DNA of 64,000 nt from Bombyx mori. Lineage: Eukaryota; Arthropoda; Insecta; Lepidoptera; Bombycidae. Shown here piece by piece: positions 52,601-64,000 of the stretch. The position numbers and the translations under genes were made by a program. The notes under the pieces were generated by a model that was given only the letters and a program-made list of their open reading frames with translations, was not told the DNA's origin and ran no database searches. The DNA lies in NCBI RefSeq assembly GCF_030269925.1, contig NC_085117.1:10168731-10232730 (forward strand), read 5' to 3'. Each line of letters begins with the position of its first letter. The stretch's first letter is position 1.

Positions 52601-53909
52601 ACTCATTTTGTTTAAACAAAACTTTTATAAGAGATAGAATAAACATTAGAGATGATGACAAAATAACATAACCATGAATTGTCAAGATAAATTTATCAGT
52701 TCGTGAAAGGTATTTGGCAGTATTCCAATACTTATTGTGCTTTGTTCAAAGAATTTAAGGTTTCCAATGTGTGTTCAAAATGTTATTTAGTGAAATATTT
52801 ACTATTAGGACACACATTATCCATAACAATTTAACAAGAAAATTGAGGTAAAGTAGTAGTAGTAGTACCATAGATTAAAGTAATTTTCCAAGTGGAAAGA
52901 TAATTAACTTAAAAAGCAACGGCAAACAGCCTACTTGTTATTTGGTGGTTCCCAAAGAGCACAATCACTACATTGTAATTTAGAGCCTTAAGATCATGAT
53001 TATGTTTTGCAAGACTACATTAAATATTCAATGTATTACTGTGGTTACTGGAGCCCGTAGACATCTACAACGTATATGCTGCCATTCACCTTCAGATATG
53101 AGTTTTATGGTCTCTACTGTAGCATAAGAATATTAAATTGAATTTTTACCTTTACTCCTTTAATTCCTGGCATTACATCAGGCGGAATACCTTTATCAAG
53201 TACTTTCCTATGAATTTTTTGCATGCATAATGGTTCTTTACTAGTTTGGGTTGTAGCTTTTTCTTCTAAAATTTCCTGAGAATTGAAATAGAACCAATTA
53301 ATGTGTATGGAGAGCAAGAAATGACTAATGTGAACTATCATAAAGGTTTACCTTTGGGACACTTTTCACAGCCAATATGTCATCCATTTTGGATCCTACA
53401 AGCATAACTTTTCCTCCTTTGACGATTCCAGCTTTCCTGAGCGTCATTTCATCGCGAGCCATACCTTTGATGATTAATTTTTGAGCTGATTGCGGAACGC
53501 CGCATATCCTTTCCAAATGAGCTTTTAGTTCTAACACTGTGGCGTCGTAAGCAAACGTAATATCATGTTTCACTTTGTTAAAAACTACAGTAAATTCGAC
53601 TTGTTCTGGGATCTCGCAGACTTCGCTTTCCTCTGTGGTATCGGATGTACCGGCTGAGCACTCCGCTGGTGGATCTATCTGCAATATTTTTTCGTTGACC
53701 ACGGGTTTATCCATGATTTTAGTTGCGCCATTCGATACAGAATTTGGATCTTGATTTTCTGTTGTATCTCCTTTTTCTGATGCTAACAAATAAAAATAAA
53801 CGTGAGTTAGCAAATTTCTAGAACAAAAGGACCCTCGATGTACGTTGATAAATTCATTTTACTTCACGAAAATAAATGGTACAATGTTGTTCCCACCTAT
53901 GTGATCCAT
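49607..53909 (-). CDS. Ubfd1: UBFD1, ubiquitin-like domain protein, 6 exons, 289 aa
   Basis: Exons in coding order: 53897-53909 (13 nt, MDHI plus one base), 53352-53782, 53150-53275, 51341-51482, 50610-50656, 49607-49717. They give 289 codons plus TAA; human UBFD1 has about 309. A disordered acidic N-terminus precedes a ubiquitin-like fold at about residues 66-137 (VEFTVVFNKVKHDITF, then KLIIKGMARDEMTLR and KGGKVMLVGS). The conserved C-terminal domain includes LSGMLNKHGGKVRLTFKPDQ and ends LGPTEASRYWVYWVPAQY and FF before the stop, as in vertebrate UBFD1. The family has been linked to polyubiquitin binding and NF-kB signalling in vertebrates; its insect role is not established. The fourth intron carries one SINE and one palindromic repeat family is in intron 5. 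Head to head with FBF1, 1.4 kb apart. Confidence 0.94.
49962..50558. mobile_element. Palindromic MITE family P, copy 2, interrupted by a 276-bp MITE
   Basis: Same ends and centre as 39638-40015 (AATAATAGTTTAAA, GCGTGGGGTGCATGGT, ACACCCCAC, TTTAAACTATTATTTATT). The 276-bp element at 50025-50300 sits in the left arm. Confidence 0.8.
50025..50300. mobile_element. 276-bp MITE, copy 2, nested
   Basis: Nearly identical to 7648-7923. Flanked by AAAT on both sides (50021-50024, 50301-50304). Removing it with one AAAT restores the sequence of the uninterrupted family P copy at 39638. Confidence 0.9.
50753..51196 (-). mobile_element. Full-length tRNA-derived SINE in UBFD1 intron 4
   Basis: The cleanest copy. 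Reversed, it has TGGCCTAAAGG (A box) and GGTGTTCGAATCCCG (B box), then AATTATAATTTGCG, ACCGCC-type tail and A run. Confidence 0.92.
51947..52188 (-). mobile_element. Tail-only SINE copy
   Basis: T run, GCCTAGAAGAGTGGACGAGC, ending at TTCCTACCACCAG. Confidence 0.85.
53040..53116 (-). repeat. Short SINE tail fragment next to UBFD1 exon 3
   Basis: GTGGTTACTGGAGCCCGTAG and GACATCTACAACGTA match the tail. It ends 34 bp before exon 3. Confidence 0.7.
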
Positions 53910-54297
53910 ACTGTGATGTTTAATTTAAGTATAATTTTGTAAAAAATTAAAAAAGCAATTTTATGATATTGTTTTGGAATAAATAATTAGAAGACAGCCG
54001 ATACTGACAAACTGACATAAACGAACAATTTTTTAACACGACCACAGAGTTTTTTGTGCTTAACTCTTCCTTCGGGCAGGCAAAGGAAACGTAGCCAATA
54101 TATCTAAAATGTGAAACTGTGTGAATTAATAAATTTCATTAATGTAGTGCTTCTTCAGGTTTAAAAATTTAATGATGGTGGCCGATTAATTGTTTGTACA
54201 AGTGAGATTTCATCGATTCTTTCAAAAATTAACCTGAAGTATCAGTAAATTCCCATCATTACACTATGACATTATTTTGTTTAACTTTATCTCGTTT

Positions 54298-54428
54298 GTT
54301 TTTCCCCCATTGAGTTTGTTGCCGGGTCTTCTCATTTGGTCGCGATTTTGATCCGATTATAGATTCAGAGAAACTGCTCTTACTAGGCATAATGTTAGCA
54401 AGTTCTCTCAAACTGAGCCCCGTAAGCT
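54298..54428 (+). repeat. Bm1-like SINE fragment in the UBFD1/FBF1 interval
   Basis: TTGAGTTTGTTGCCGGGTC, ACTGCTCTTACTAGGC and TGAGCCCCGTAAGC match diverged Bm1. Confidence 0.65.
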
Positions 54429-54870
54429 TTTTTATTATTATTTTTTTGCTTAGATGTGTGGACGTGCTCGTCACCCATCTGGTGTTAAGTGGTTACCGGA
54501 GCCCATAAATATCTCCAACGTAAATGCGCCACCCACCTTGAGATATAAGTTCTAAGGTCTCAGTATAATTACAACGGCTGTCCCACTCTTCAAACCGAAA
54601 CGCATTACTGCTTTATGGCAGAAATAGGCAGGATGGTGGTACCTGCCCGTGCGGACTTACAAGAGGTCCTACCACCAGTAATTACGCAAATTATAATTTT
54701 GCGGATTTGATTTTTATTACACGACGTTATTCCATCACCGTGGTAGTCAATCGTGAACATTTGTAAAGTTCGTATTTCATTAGAAAAATTGGTACCCATC
54801 ACCGGGATTCGAACTCCGATGCATCGCAAGATGTCCACCGAACGTCTTATCCTTTAAGACACGACGACTT
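54428..54870 (-). mobile_element. Full-length tRNA-derived SINE in the UBFD1/FBF1 interval
   Basis: T run at 54428, complete tail and middle, head with GGGATTCGAACTCCG (reversed B box) and TTATCCTTTAAGACACGACG at the right end. It divides the head-to-head promoter region. Confidence 0.88.
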
Positions 54871-55287
54871 CAAACTCACCTATCCGCCGCCGCGTAGTTG
54901 GTATTGCAACAGAATTTAAGAAGAAAATACTTGGACTGACTTGGCTTAAAGGTCTGGTTACCAGGCCTAAAATCTTTAAAAGAACCTTAAAAAATCTTTT
55001 TCTTTTGGTTTCCATGGCAGCGATTTTCTAAACAAAAACTTTTCTAATGATTAGGTAGGCGCACACTGAAAAACAGCAGTTAATACAATTAAGATAATAA
55101 TTTCATACTTTTCTATGACTGACTAATCCTTTTTTTAGTTTCCTAGGTTTATTAACTCATTACATTATTTTCATATAGTTTTCTTATGATTGTCTTCGAT
55201 TACCAAGGTGTTAACTAAAACAAGAAGCTGAATCAAAATTAACCGTTAGGGCCAATCCGGGCTATTCTCTAATAATTATTTCCGATA

Positions 55288-58200
55288 ATGAACTTTAACA
55301 TGGATGATCCACTAGCAGGAATCCTGAGTGACGGCAGTGATGATAGTTTTTTTGATGACGATATTTTGGGCAAGAAAAAGCCTGCAAAGAAAGCGAATCC
55401 TAGAGCAACAGAAAATAAAAATGCTTTATTTGAAATAGAACAAGCAGGCAAGCCTGCTACAAAACTGAAGCCCGATATTGCCACTAAAGATGTATCATTG
55501 GAGTTCAGCAAAGAAGACGCGAGGGAAACAAAATTAAATACAACATCACCCGGTCCTACGAAACGCGTTTCAAAAGATTCGTTCAAATTGCAGCCTCTTG
55601 AGACAAAAACAAAAACTAGTGAGTTTACTCCTAAATCACCAGCAAAGGCGACTGCTTTGAATATTTTAGATTTATTGGACGAACCAAAGAATGACAGAGT
55701 GGCACCAGAGAAGGGCAAGAGTAGCCAATCTCTCTTAGATGATATTTTGGGAGGTCCAACATCAAAATCGTCTAACGTTACAAAAAATCGACCAGCGACC
55801 ACTGTAAATACCAACTTCGATCTAGATACGTTTCTAGGGAACGAAGATACAAAGCCACCTTCTAACAAGGGTGTTCTTAAAAAGCCAAATAAAACCGATA
55901 ATCCTAAAAAAGAAAGCCAGTTAAAACCAAAAGTGGGTGCAGATTGGCTCGGAGTATTTCAAGAGGATACTGAAGTAGATGGGGATGATGGAGACATGCC
56001 TGCTTGGTTAGTTGGGGGAGATAAAAAGAAAAAAACTGAAAAGAAACCGAAAGACGATATAGAGAAGAAAGAAGTAAAAGAAGAGAGTAATGTAGAAAAC
56101 AAAACCGAACATCATTTAGAATCAGAGAAACCTAGAGCCGTTCTTGCAGAAAAATCATCAGACTTATCACCACCGACTATAATTCAAGCTAATAATGAGG
56201 ACATTACAGCTGAAGGGGCAACTCTGTTTTTAAAACAGCAAGACTCTCAGCTAATGTTGGCTTTGCAGCTGAAAGCACAGGAAGAGAAGCTTGCCGCCAT
56301 ACAATGTATGTCGCTTTTTGTAATTTTCCTTTCATTAATTTATTCATCCACTCTTTTAATAGGCGCTACTGCGCTTGGTCTACGGCCTTTTTCACCCAAT
56401 TTTTGTCGTCCATTTTTGTTTAGGCTTTGTCTAACTGTAGGCGAATGTGGGTCGTCGATAACGATGTCATTCATGCCACTCAAAATACCAATATAAAGCT
56501 AACAGTCTGGCTATGAGTACCTTTGAACGCCCTTAGGCTCGTTCCCCTTTTTAAATATCGACAATGTCAGTAGAACCACAGTGCCCAAAGTCAAATTTTT
56601 GGTTTGAACACACGTATTTTAGTATTAAGAAAATTCGGCAAAGAGTTCGACGTGCAACCTAACCCATGCATCAGCCCGCTGAGTTTCTCGCCGGATCTTC
56701 TCCGTGGGTCGCGATTCCTATCCGGTAGTAGAATCATTCGCGAAGCAGCTTCCCTTGAGGTGATAGGTCTCCTTCGGAGGCGTTCGGGCAGCTGTTAGCA
56801 AATCCCACCCCTCCTGCCTCCTGGCCTTTGCTCGCCCACCTTTCTTGGTGCAACTGGAAAGGCCTCAAGATCAGGTCCTGCCAGAAACGTATTATTTCCG
56901 TGCTCGGCCAATAATTGAAGGTGTGATATCTCATTTACGTCGAGATGTTATTTTCATCATACCTACATATTTACTTTAAGTACTAGTGTTGCCTGGGCGT
57001 GTCGTGCGTCCGCACGAGTTCTTTTTTTTTTTTTTTCTTAGATGGGTGGACGAGCTCACAGCCCACCTGGTGTTAAGTGGTTACTGGAGCCCATAGACAT
57101 CCACAACGTAAATGCGCCACCCACCTTGAGATACAAGTTCTAAGGTCTCAAGTATAGTTACAGTTACAATATAGTTATAGTTCATAACACTTCTCTTGTT
57201 TCAAAGTGGAGCTAAGTCCAGAATTAATAATTCTAAGCTTTTTGCCAATGGTCTACTCTTTTATTTGATTTAATTAATATTTTTATGATCTATTGGGACA
57301 TTGAAATTGATAATTTTTAGCTTATAATTTCGTATTAATTTTGTAAGTGCGTCAACAAGAAAGCCAGAGGGTGCAAAAACAAGCCGCGATGGCTCACCAC
57401 GCACAGTTGAATGCTATGTTGCAGAAGCAAGCAGAGAACAGATCACAAATGCAAACTATCATAAATGCTCATCAAGAACGCATAAACCAGAGGATAAAGG
57501 TGAATATAATACTAAAATGTAAGATTCACCACATTTTAAATATCTGTATTTGGTTTTTGTATTTTATTATTGCATCTGTAAAAAATACAGTTAAGCTTGT
57601 GCTCAGTGTGCTCAGTGCGAGTTTTTAAACGTTTTCGATAGCGTAAAAGTTATGTCAAATTTGTATGCAGTTGGAACAGCGCCCCTAGCGGCAAACGTAG
57701 GCAATCGTTCCAACTTTGAGTTAACTTTTACGCTATCGAGAATGTTATAAAGCTCGCGCTAAGCACACAGAAGTAGTCGTATATAACTAAAATTCTCAAC
57801 GCTTTTAGTTGCTTAGACCAGTGATCGGCAACCCGTGGCTTTTTGACTCCTCGGCTACGTTCTTCCGCGAAACGTTTAGTTCAAGCATGGACTACTTATT
57901 ATCTTGCCTTGTAAGAAACGAGTAAACAATTTCAAAAACCAAGGCTAACAAAAAATTGAAGTAAAAAAAATGGCTCTTTGAATAAATTTCAATTGTGTGT
58001 TATCTATAGTTGGCTCATTTGATTGACAAGGTTGCCGATCACTGGTTAAGACGAATGTTTTTGGAAAATCTAATTGAAATTTCAGGCCCTCTTGGGAACT
58101 CAGGATACGATCGATGAAGAAGGACACGCTGATGGAGCTTTCGAAATGAATGTCGGTGACGGTAAAGAAACGCCTCAACGTAAGGAAAACAAACAGCTTT

Positions 58201-61200
58201 TGCAATTGATTCAGTCTCTGCAGGAGAATCACGATAAAGAAATTGATTTGATGGAAACGTCTTATAGGTATGAGAAATGAACGAAGTTATTTTCAGTGCT
58301 TGAGCAACGTATGGAGTAGCCTTCATATAGGAATATTATCGTACACCTTTACACATATAGAATCTTGATACAAAATTATAGTGATTCACTTTCAAAAGAT
58401 AAAGAACTAACTGGGCAATTTTGACAGATAAGCGAATGACATTACTATAGATATTTTAACGAAGAATTAATTGAAACTGGAGTAGGCAAGATTTGTATGA
58501 GCGTTCCTTTAGTAGACGACGGATAAATAGCTTCAATAGGAAATGCTATCCGTCGATAGGACCTTAAAAGAAAATTAAGAACAGAAAAATACATTTGTCT
58601 AACTTTAATAACCGAAACGATGTATAGATAGGTTATTGAAAACAGCCGATACGATATTATTCATTCACTGTGGAAATCAATCATCAACATTAGTTAAGTA
58701 CGTATTTCATTATAAAAATTGGTATCCGCCTGCGGGATTCGAACACCGGTGCATCGCTACATACGAATGCACTGGACGTCTTATCCTTTAGGCCACGACG
58801 ATTTGCGACGATCTGAGGGTATGGGCCGGTAAGTGTGGGTCAAAATTTGTAACTTAGGGGCGTTACTTTTGTCTTAGAAATTTAGTAGCAATATTAATTA
58901 TATTCGAAAACGGTTTGTTTTGTTTTCATTAATTGGGTACACGATATTTTCAGACGCCAACTAGCGTTCTTGGAGCTATCGGTGCATCAATCTGAAGAGC
59001 GAATGAAGGAGGAAAGCGATAAACTGGTTAAGTTCTATTCGGAGAAGATCGGCTGGCTAGAGGAACATCACTTGCTATTCAAGAAGATGACTGAGGATAA
59101 TTTGAGTGCGTTAACCGATAGGCATAAAGCTGAGAACGACATGCTGAGACACCAGCATTTGGACAACGTAAGGATCTTGCAGGAACACCACACCGCCCTT
59201 ATGGAAAATATCAAGTAATTAAATATGACTCTATTGAACACATCTCAATTTATAGTCGTTAAGAATATGGAAAATAAATAGCCGGTACAAATATAACATT
59301 CGCTTTTCACGAATCAAACAAATTTTAATCGGGATATAGCACTGGAGATGTTAAGCCTCGTCGTTTTTAAGAGAGTTATCATTATGGGTCATTATGACGG
59401 AATTAGTTGACGCTCGCGTTAGTCGTGAATCCTGCCTTAATGCGTGAAAAACCTCATCGACCATTTGGTGGTTACCTTGAATATCGGCTTAAGGTCAAAG
59501 TCTCAATCGTACGGCGCTTTACATTTCGTGTAGCGAAATAAGTCTTCATAAACCATTTTTGATTACGTTTTATTGTCGTGTCAGTGTCTTCAACAATCGT
59601 ATTGGAATATCGAATTTTTAATCTTCATACTCGAACGCATATTCACGAAGCAATGAACAAATGAATATATCATTCAAATGAATACCTAGTTAATTGTTCA
59701 GCAATTTTTTTTTTAATCTTTTGTTGCACATTTAAAAGTTCTCATTGATAACGAACCTTGATGTTATTTATCTAAATATATAAAATTCTCGTGTCACGGT
59801 GTGCGTGATTGAGCTCCTCCGAAACGGCTCGACCGATTTTCGTGAATCTTAGCGTGCATATCGGCCAGGATGGAGAATCGGACAACATCTATTTTTCATC
59901 CCCCTAAAGGTTGTCCACCCCAAACATTTATGTTAATTTTTTATTTTTTGGATAATTTTTTTTGGTTATAATGAGGTATTATATGGTTGAATGAGGTTTT
60001 TTTTTTCTACACTAGAATTTCCCTAGAAATATTTAAGGCAACACAACGTTTGCCGGGTCAGCTATAATTTTATACGAATATATTTTTGTTGATACAGGAA
60101 TGCCGTGAAGCAGGAGCAGATCCTTATTAAGGATTCTGTTTCGTTCTCGTCTGATTTAAGTGATTTAGTGGCGGAAGTCAGGGAGACTAAAACTAACTGT
60201 CAATTACTTGTTAATAAAGTTGAAACTTTATCTGAAGCCAATCGCCATGATACCGAAAAGAGTTTGCAAACTAGAGAGACTCAGATTAATGGTCAGTGTT
60301 TGTGATTTGTTATGGATTTTGTTTTTTTTTTGTAATTGTTAACTTTGAAGTCCGAAGAGGTAGGTGGTCATGGATATCAGTTATGAAGTTAATTCTAGAA
60401 TTCGTGGGAGGAAAGATCTCTCATTTATACTTTAAAAAAAAAAACTTATTTTTATATTATATCCAACATTATCGGTTAATTTCAAAAACATTGTTGTCCG
60501 TTTTAAATGTCCAATGTATATTTCATCTATGGAAGTTTAATGACAGTTTTGCCAAAATTACAACACCACTTATTTATGGCCGGTTATCATAAAATGTAAG
60601 GCTGTATGTGTTGAACCAAAAGAACTATAATTACAAAAGCTTACACCCACTGTCGTAAATTACAGACACAAAAGCGTTTCTTGTGAGGACGTAAACTGCA
60701 ACGTCTGATAAATCATATTTTATTTCATTTCGTAATTGTACGTGTTGTTGTGCATGTTGTATGAAAATATCTAAGTTTGGTTACTGACCCTATTAGGGTT
60801 TGTTCGTATCGGGAACACGGTTTCCTCCCGATCCATTAACGGTGCTTTTAGGTACCTCAAGCACCGGTCACCGTGCTCGCCGAATCCGTCGCTTGCGACG
60901 AAGGGCTCGACGAGTACCTAAATTAACCCATAGACACAGCCCACTGAGTTTCTCGCCGGATCTTCTCAGTGGGTTGCGTTTCCGATCCGGTGGTAGATTC
61001 TGCGAAGCACGGCTCTTGCTAGGGCCAGTGTTAGCAACATTCCCGGTTTGAGCCCCGTGGGCTCACCTACACGTCAAAGAGAAGCAGAAATAGCCTCTCA
61101 AGGCTATTAGCATAGGTAGGAGAAAAAGGAACACAGTTTTGTAACACGATCCTGCCTCGCTTCAGCCACGAAACGGTAATGAATTCCGTGACACTTTAGA

Positions 61201-63071
61201 CTTCATGTCTCAATCGACAACCGCTTAAATCGACCAGCCCTGAGAGCTCTGAATTAACCTACCGAATGAAAATAAAAATTGTTAAAATCAGATAATTAAT
61301 TATATGGTATCAACATGTACAAGATTAAAAAATTTGCGTTTTTTTTTAAAGATATGTTACAACACTTGAAAAGGGAGCGGGAAAATTTCGATATCGAAAA
61401 GAATGAAAGTCGAGATATTGTTAGAATGTTGGAAGCAAGACTAAAACAAATGACGGCGGTGAGTAAAGTTTCTAAGATATATTCATAATCTAATTGCAGT
61501 TTCTGATTAACGTTGTGATATCTGTTTAGACGCTTGAAGAAGAAACGGCATTATTAAAACAGAAGAGAATGGAATTTGAATTTGAAAAAGCGACATTCAA
61601 TAAGCAAACAGAATTCGCTAAGAACGTTCTGAAGAAACAAGACGACGAAATAAAAGTAAGTAGTGTTGGTACTGTTTGGTACTGATAAAGTGCATTTAGG
61701 TTTATAGAAACTGTATGATTTGATGCAGACGCTTAGGGAAGACATCCAAAAAGAATACCAGGAGAAGATCGCGAAGATAGACGAGGAAAAGGTTAAGACG
61801 TTAAAAGATAGTAGCGCGGTAGCAAAAGATAAGGCAGCCGTGCAGAGTTTAAAACAAGAACTTGAGGTAGGTTGATTTAATAAAGAAATCTAATATCTTT
61901 ATTAATGAGGTGATAATATTGAGTTTGTCGTAGAAAATGAAAGCGGAACTGCAAGCGCAACTTGAAGAACTGACTGAGGAGAGAACTAAGTTGAATGTTG
62001 AAAAGCAACAAGTGCACATGGAGGAACAGAGAACAGTGGCCAAGTATATAATCAAACAATAATAATGATGCGATTTATTTTTGAGAAATCCTATGTCATT
62101 GATTTTGCACTTTCAGGAGTCGTGATCTGGACTTGCTAGCCAAAACGGCGATTGAGAAGCAGTCCCAAGCCGACAAGAAATATTCTGAGGCGGAGTTCTT
62201 ACAGAGAAAATACGAGGAGCGAATACGGAGGATACAGGAGCATGTGGTTTCGTTGAACGCCCGCGAGAAGCAGATCGCCAGAGAGAAGGTGGCTCTGTCC
62301 AGAGAAAGGCTGAACTTGCACAACGAGAGGAGGCAGATCGAGGGAAAGCAGTGTTCTCTGTGCAAATCCACCCAAAACTTACCTTTCAGTTTAGAAACTA
62401 ACTATAACGTGCCAGATTCGTACCTTAATGTATCGGTTTCGAGGGATCCAACGAAGCCCAACGTGAGCTCGGCCATGAACGCCATCGAACAAGAGATGGC
62501 CCATTTGATGAGTGCTAATTTTAGTTTAAGACACACTCCCGGTGTTAGTGACGTAAGTGAAGTTAATAGGTTTGTTGGGGGCGAAGCTCTCGATGGTACA
62601 ATACAAAATGCTGAATCTCAATTGGGATCTGGAGCTTTTAAGGTGAGAACGCTACGCGCTTTTGGAACGATTCGAGTACGTCTCGCATCTTGTTTTTTTT
62701 TGGAGTGAAAGAGAAAAGATACAATTTAGGAAGAGCGAGAGTGAGAAGATAGACAGAGCGTCTCGCGAACCACTCGACGGTGGAAAGAGGGAACGGACAA
62801 AGCTAGCTAGGTCGTTTCTCTTATACACAGAATTCTCTATTACAAGAGAAATTTGATTTAAGGATGCAAAATGATGAAAGCCACAATACTATGCACCGCA
62901 AAAGAAGTTTCATTGCTTTCAGGAGCATCATTTTTTAATTGTTTATAATTTTTTCAGGATTACATGGACCCCAAGTTCATGATGTTACGTTTGGACGTTC
63001 AGAAAGTATTGAGTAATATTGATCAAAGTAAAAATGGCGATATTAAATACGGTCATTCCGATGAAGACTAA
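55288..63071 (+). CDS. Fbf1: FBF1 (Fas-binding factor 1 homologue), centriole distal-appendage coiled-coil protein, 11 exons, 975 aa
   Basis: In vertebrates FBF1 is a distal-appendage/transition-fibre protein needed for cilium assembly. Exons: 55288-56305, 57348-57499, 58086-58267, 58954-59214, 60098-60291, 61352-61458, 61530-61655, 61729-61866, 61934-62043, 62117-62642, 62958-63071. Phases agree throughout, giving 975 codons plus TAA; human FBF1 has about 1130. Residues 1-340 are disordered and acidic/basic, opening with DDPLAGILSDGSDDSFFDDD, a family hallmark, and containing ADWLG and MPAWLVG motifs. The rest is long heptad coiled coil rich in Glu, Lys, Gln and Leu, with a CSLC pair in exon 10, ending LRLDVQKVLSNIDQS and DED. 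AATAAA is at 63095-63100. The exon 2 acceptor is weak: an in-frame TAA sits directly before it, so the AG at 57346-57347 is the only usable nearby site. Introns contain MITEs, a Helitron-like insert and a full Bm1. Confidence 0.9.
56660..56810 (+). repeat. Bm1-like SINE fragment in FBF1 intron 1
   Basis: GAGTTTCTCGCCGGATCTTC and GTGGGTCGCGATTCC match Bm1. Similarity fades after about 56760. Confidence 0.7.
57018..57165 (-). mobile_element. Truncated SINE tail copy
   Basis: T run, CTTAGATGGGTGGACGAGC, ending after TCTAAGGTCTCAAGTATAG. Confidence 0.82.
57606..57768. mobile_element. Palindromic MITE, copy 2, in FBF1 intron 2
   Basis: GTGTGCTCAGTGCGAGTTTT on the left and CTCGCGCTAAGCACAC on the right. 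The inner GATAGCGTAAAAGTTA is mirrored by TAACTTTTACGCTATC. Same family as 23789-23948. Confidence 0.82.
57819..58044. mobile_element. hAT-type MITE in FBF1 intron 2
   Basis: CAGTGATCGGCAACC at 57819 is inverted as GGTTGCCGATCACTG ending at 58044. The flanking 8-mers GCTTAGAC and GTTAAGAC match at 6 of 8. It ends 41 bp before exon 3. Confidence 0.8.
58650..58803 (-). mobile_element. Head-only SINE copy
   Basis: Contains the tRNA-like head (reversed TGGCCTAAAGG and TGTTCGAATCCCG boxes) and part of the middle, without the tail. This is the opposite truncation to the tail-only copies. Confidence 0.8.
59771..60065 (+). mobile_element. Helitron-like element in FBF1 intron 4
   Basis: TCTAAATATATAAAATTCTC after an A, ACGGCTCGACCGATTTTCG inside, and GCCGGGTCAGCTA at the right. 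The last CTAG is mutated. It ends about 32 bp before exon 5. Confidence 0.65.
60828..61124 (+). mobile_element. Nearly full-length Bm1-like SINE in FBF1 intron 5
   Basis: Runs from CCTCCCGATCCATTAACGG through GTACCTCAAGCACCGGTC, GACGAAGGGCTCGACGAG, CAGCCCACTGAGTTTCTCGC and ATAGCCTCTCAAGGCTAT to an A-rich end. It is the reference copy for the other Bm1 fragments here. The Bm1 name is from memory of silkworm SINEs. Confidence 0.8.
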
Positions 63072-63094
63072 ATGTGTGTTCAATGTATAAACAA

Positions 63095-63100
63095 AATAAA
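63095..63100 (+). terminator. Polyadenylation signal AATAAA of FBF1
   Basis: AATAAA 24 bp after the FBF1 stop codon. Confidence 0.7.
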
Positions 63101-64000
63101 AGACTGAATTTTATGTGTATGTTAATTCATTTAATTCCACTCTGATGTTACAGAATGTATTTTTTGTTTGTTTATTATTTATTCAATATGTTATCAAAAT
63201 GTACACAAACTTAATTATAACTACATGCTACTAAAGATTTTTTTAAATATCTCATCGTAAAAATATAGGTACAGATTTTTTTAAATTATATTCTAGATTA
63301 TAGTTGTAGTCAGAATGCACAACTTTGATTCCTTTGGCCTATTATTATTTGTCGGATTGTTCAGAGAATCCGATCCGATCGAATACAATTACGAGCGAAT
63401 TTTAAAATTTATTTTTAAGTTGACGTTATTACGTCTCTGATGCGCATATTTATTTTTCTTCTTTTAATATTTTTGAAATGCTTCGTTTATAGATAGAATA
63501 GACATTTTTTTTTAAATAATAAATTTAAAAACATTTCATATAATTAGAATGTACTTTTGGGTTCGATTGGAACGAATTCTTTCTGCACCCCGACAATTAA
63601 TTGTATCTACATATTTTAATATTTTTTTGTTTATTTGTCTATCAGGGCTAAATATAAATGATTTAATTATAAATAGTACAATACAAAATAACTACGCGCT
63701 ACAGTTCAGTCGGGTAGTTAGCGAACGGCGCAATGGAACAAATAGTTTCTCGTACGCTCTGGTCAATTTATAATCTTTGAAAACAGTTTTATGCGTAAAC
63801 TGTGGAATAAGACCGGCCATTTTGTTATAGCGTTCTGATACCAGATCGTATCAAATTATATGTGCGAGTTTTTTTCGACTGGTGTCCAATATCGGAGTCG
63901 TTTTGGAGGTAAATGTATAGATGAAAACTTCAAGCGTCGTTCGTACAATCTATACTAATATACCTATAAATCTACAGTTGCTTTTACGGATGTTCCGTTA
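63101..64000. other. Right edge downstream of FBF1
   Basis: AT-rich. A 74-codon ORF at 63549 has no recognisable feature and is probably chance. Nothing else is supported. Confidence 0.4.

Noticed and set aside
55269..55868. 199-codon minus-strand ORF
   Set aside because: It is the antisense shadow of FBF1 exon 1, whose plus-strand frame fits the gene model.
60296..60592. 98-codon ORF in FBF1 intron 5
   Set aside because: No family features; it starts in the intron directly after exon 5 and has the composition of the AT-rich background.

Overview
The window is nuclear DNA of a lepidopteran insect, most probably a silkworm (Bombyx). The AT-rich background, short exons with GT-AG introns, many tRNA-derived SINEs, Bm1-type SINEs, Helitron-like inserts with CTAG ends, and a 494-residue protein disulfide isomerase all point that way. 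The species is inferred from these features and was not checked against a database. I reconstructed eight protein-coding genes exon by exon, and in every one the reading phase carries correctly across all introns.

Layout from left to right. (1) 1946-5127 (+): the C-terminal exons of a TOM1-family endosomal adaptor; its VHS and GAT part lies off the left edge. (2) 10943-26880 (-): protein disulfide isomerase, ten exons, two CGHC active sites, C-terminal RDEL. (3) 28119-33437 (+): METTL22-like methyltransferase, five exons. (4) 33626-35624 (-): an unrecognised 329-residue protein, tail to tail with METTL22. (5) 37820-43964 (-): the Polycomb PRC2 subunit SUZ12, nine exons, 747 residues. (6) 46982-48578 (+): a membrane-anchored JmjC/cupin-like dioxygenase, five exons. 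(7) 49607-53909 (-): UBFD1, six exons. (8) 55288-63071 (+): FBF1, a centriole/cilium coiled-coil protein, eleven exons, 975 residues.

The genes do not form a pathway. They are an ordinary animal neighbourhood covering endosomal sorting, ER folding, protein methylation, chromatin silencing, oxygenase chemistry, ubiquitin-related function and cilia. Head-to-head pairs are PDI/METTL22, SUZ12/JmjC and UBFD1/FBF1. Tail-to-tail pairs are METTL22/unknown and JmjC/UBFD1. The PDI promoter contains an XBP1/ATF6-type element and an inverted CCAAT box, which fits induction by ER stress.

Much of the rest is transposon sediment: about twenty copies of one tRNA-headed SINE family, eight Bm1-like copies, non-LTR retrotransposon 3' ends, Helitrons, hAT elements with 8-bp target duplications, a pair of 276-bp MITEs with 4-bp duplications, a palindromic MITE pair, a decayed pogo-like element and a decayed reverse transcriptase. 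Several inserts lie within a few bases of splice sites. I found no convincing new multi-gene system. The most interesting leads are the splice-site-adjacent insertions, the recurrent 5' boundary of tail-only SINE copies, the empty site that proves one MITE boundary, and the unrecognised 329-residue protein.
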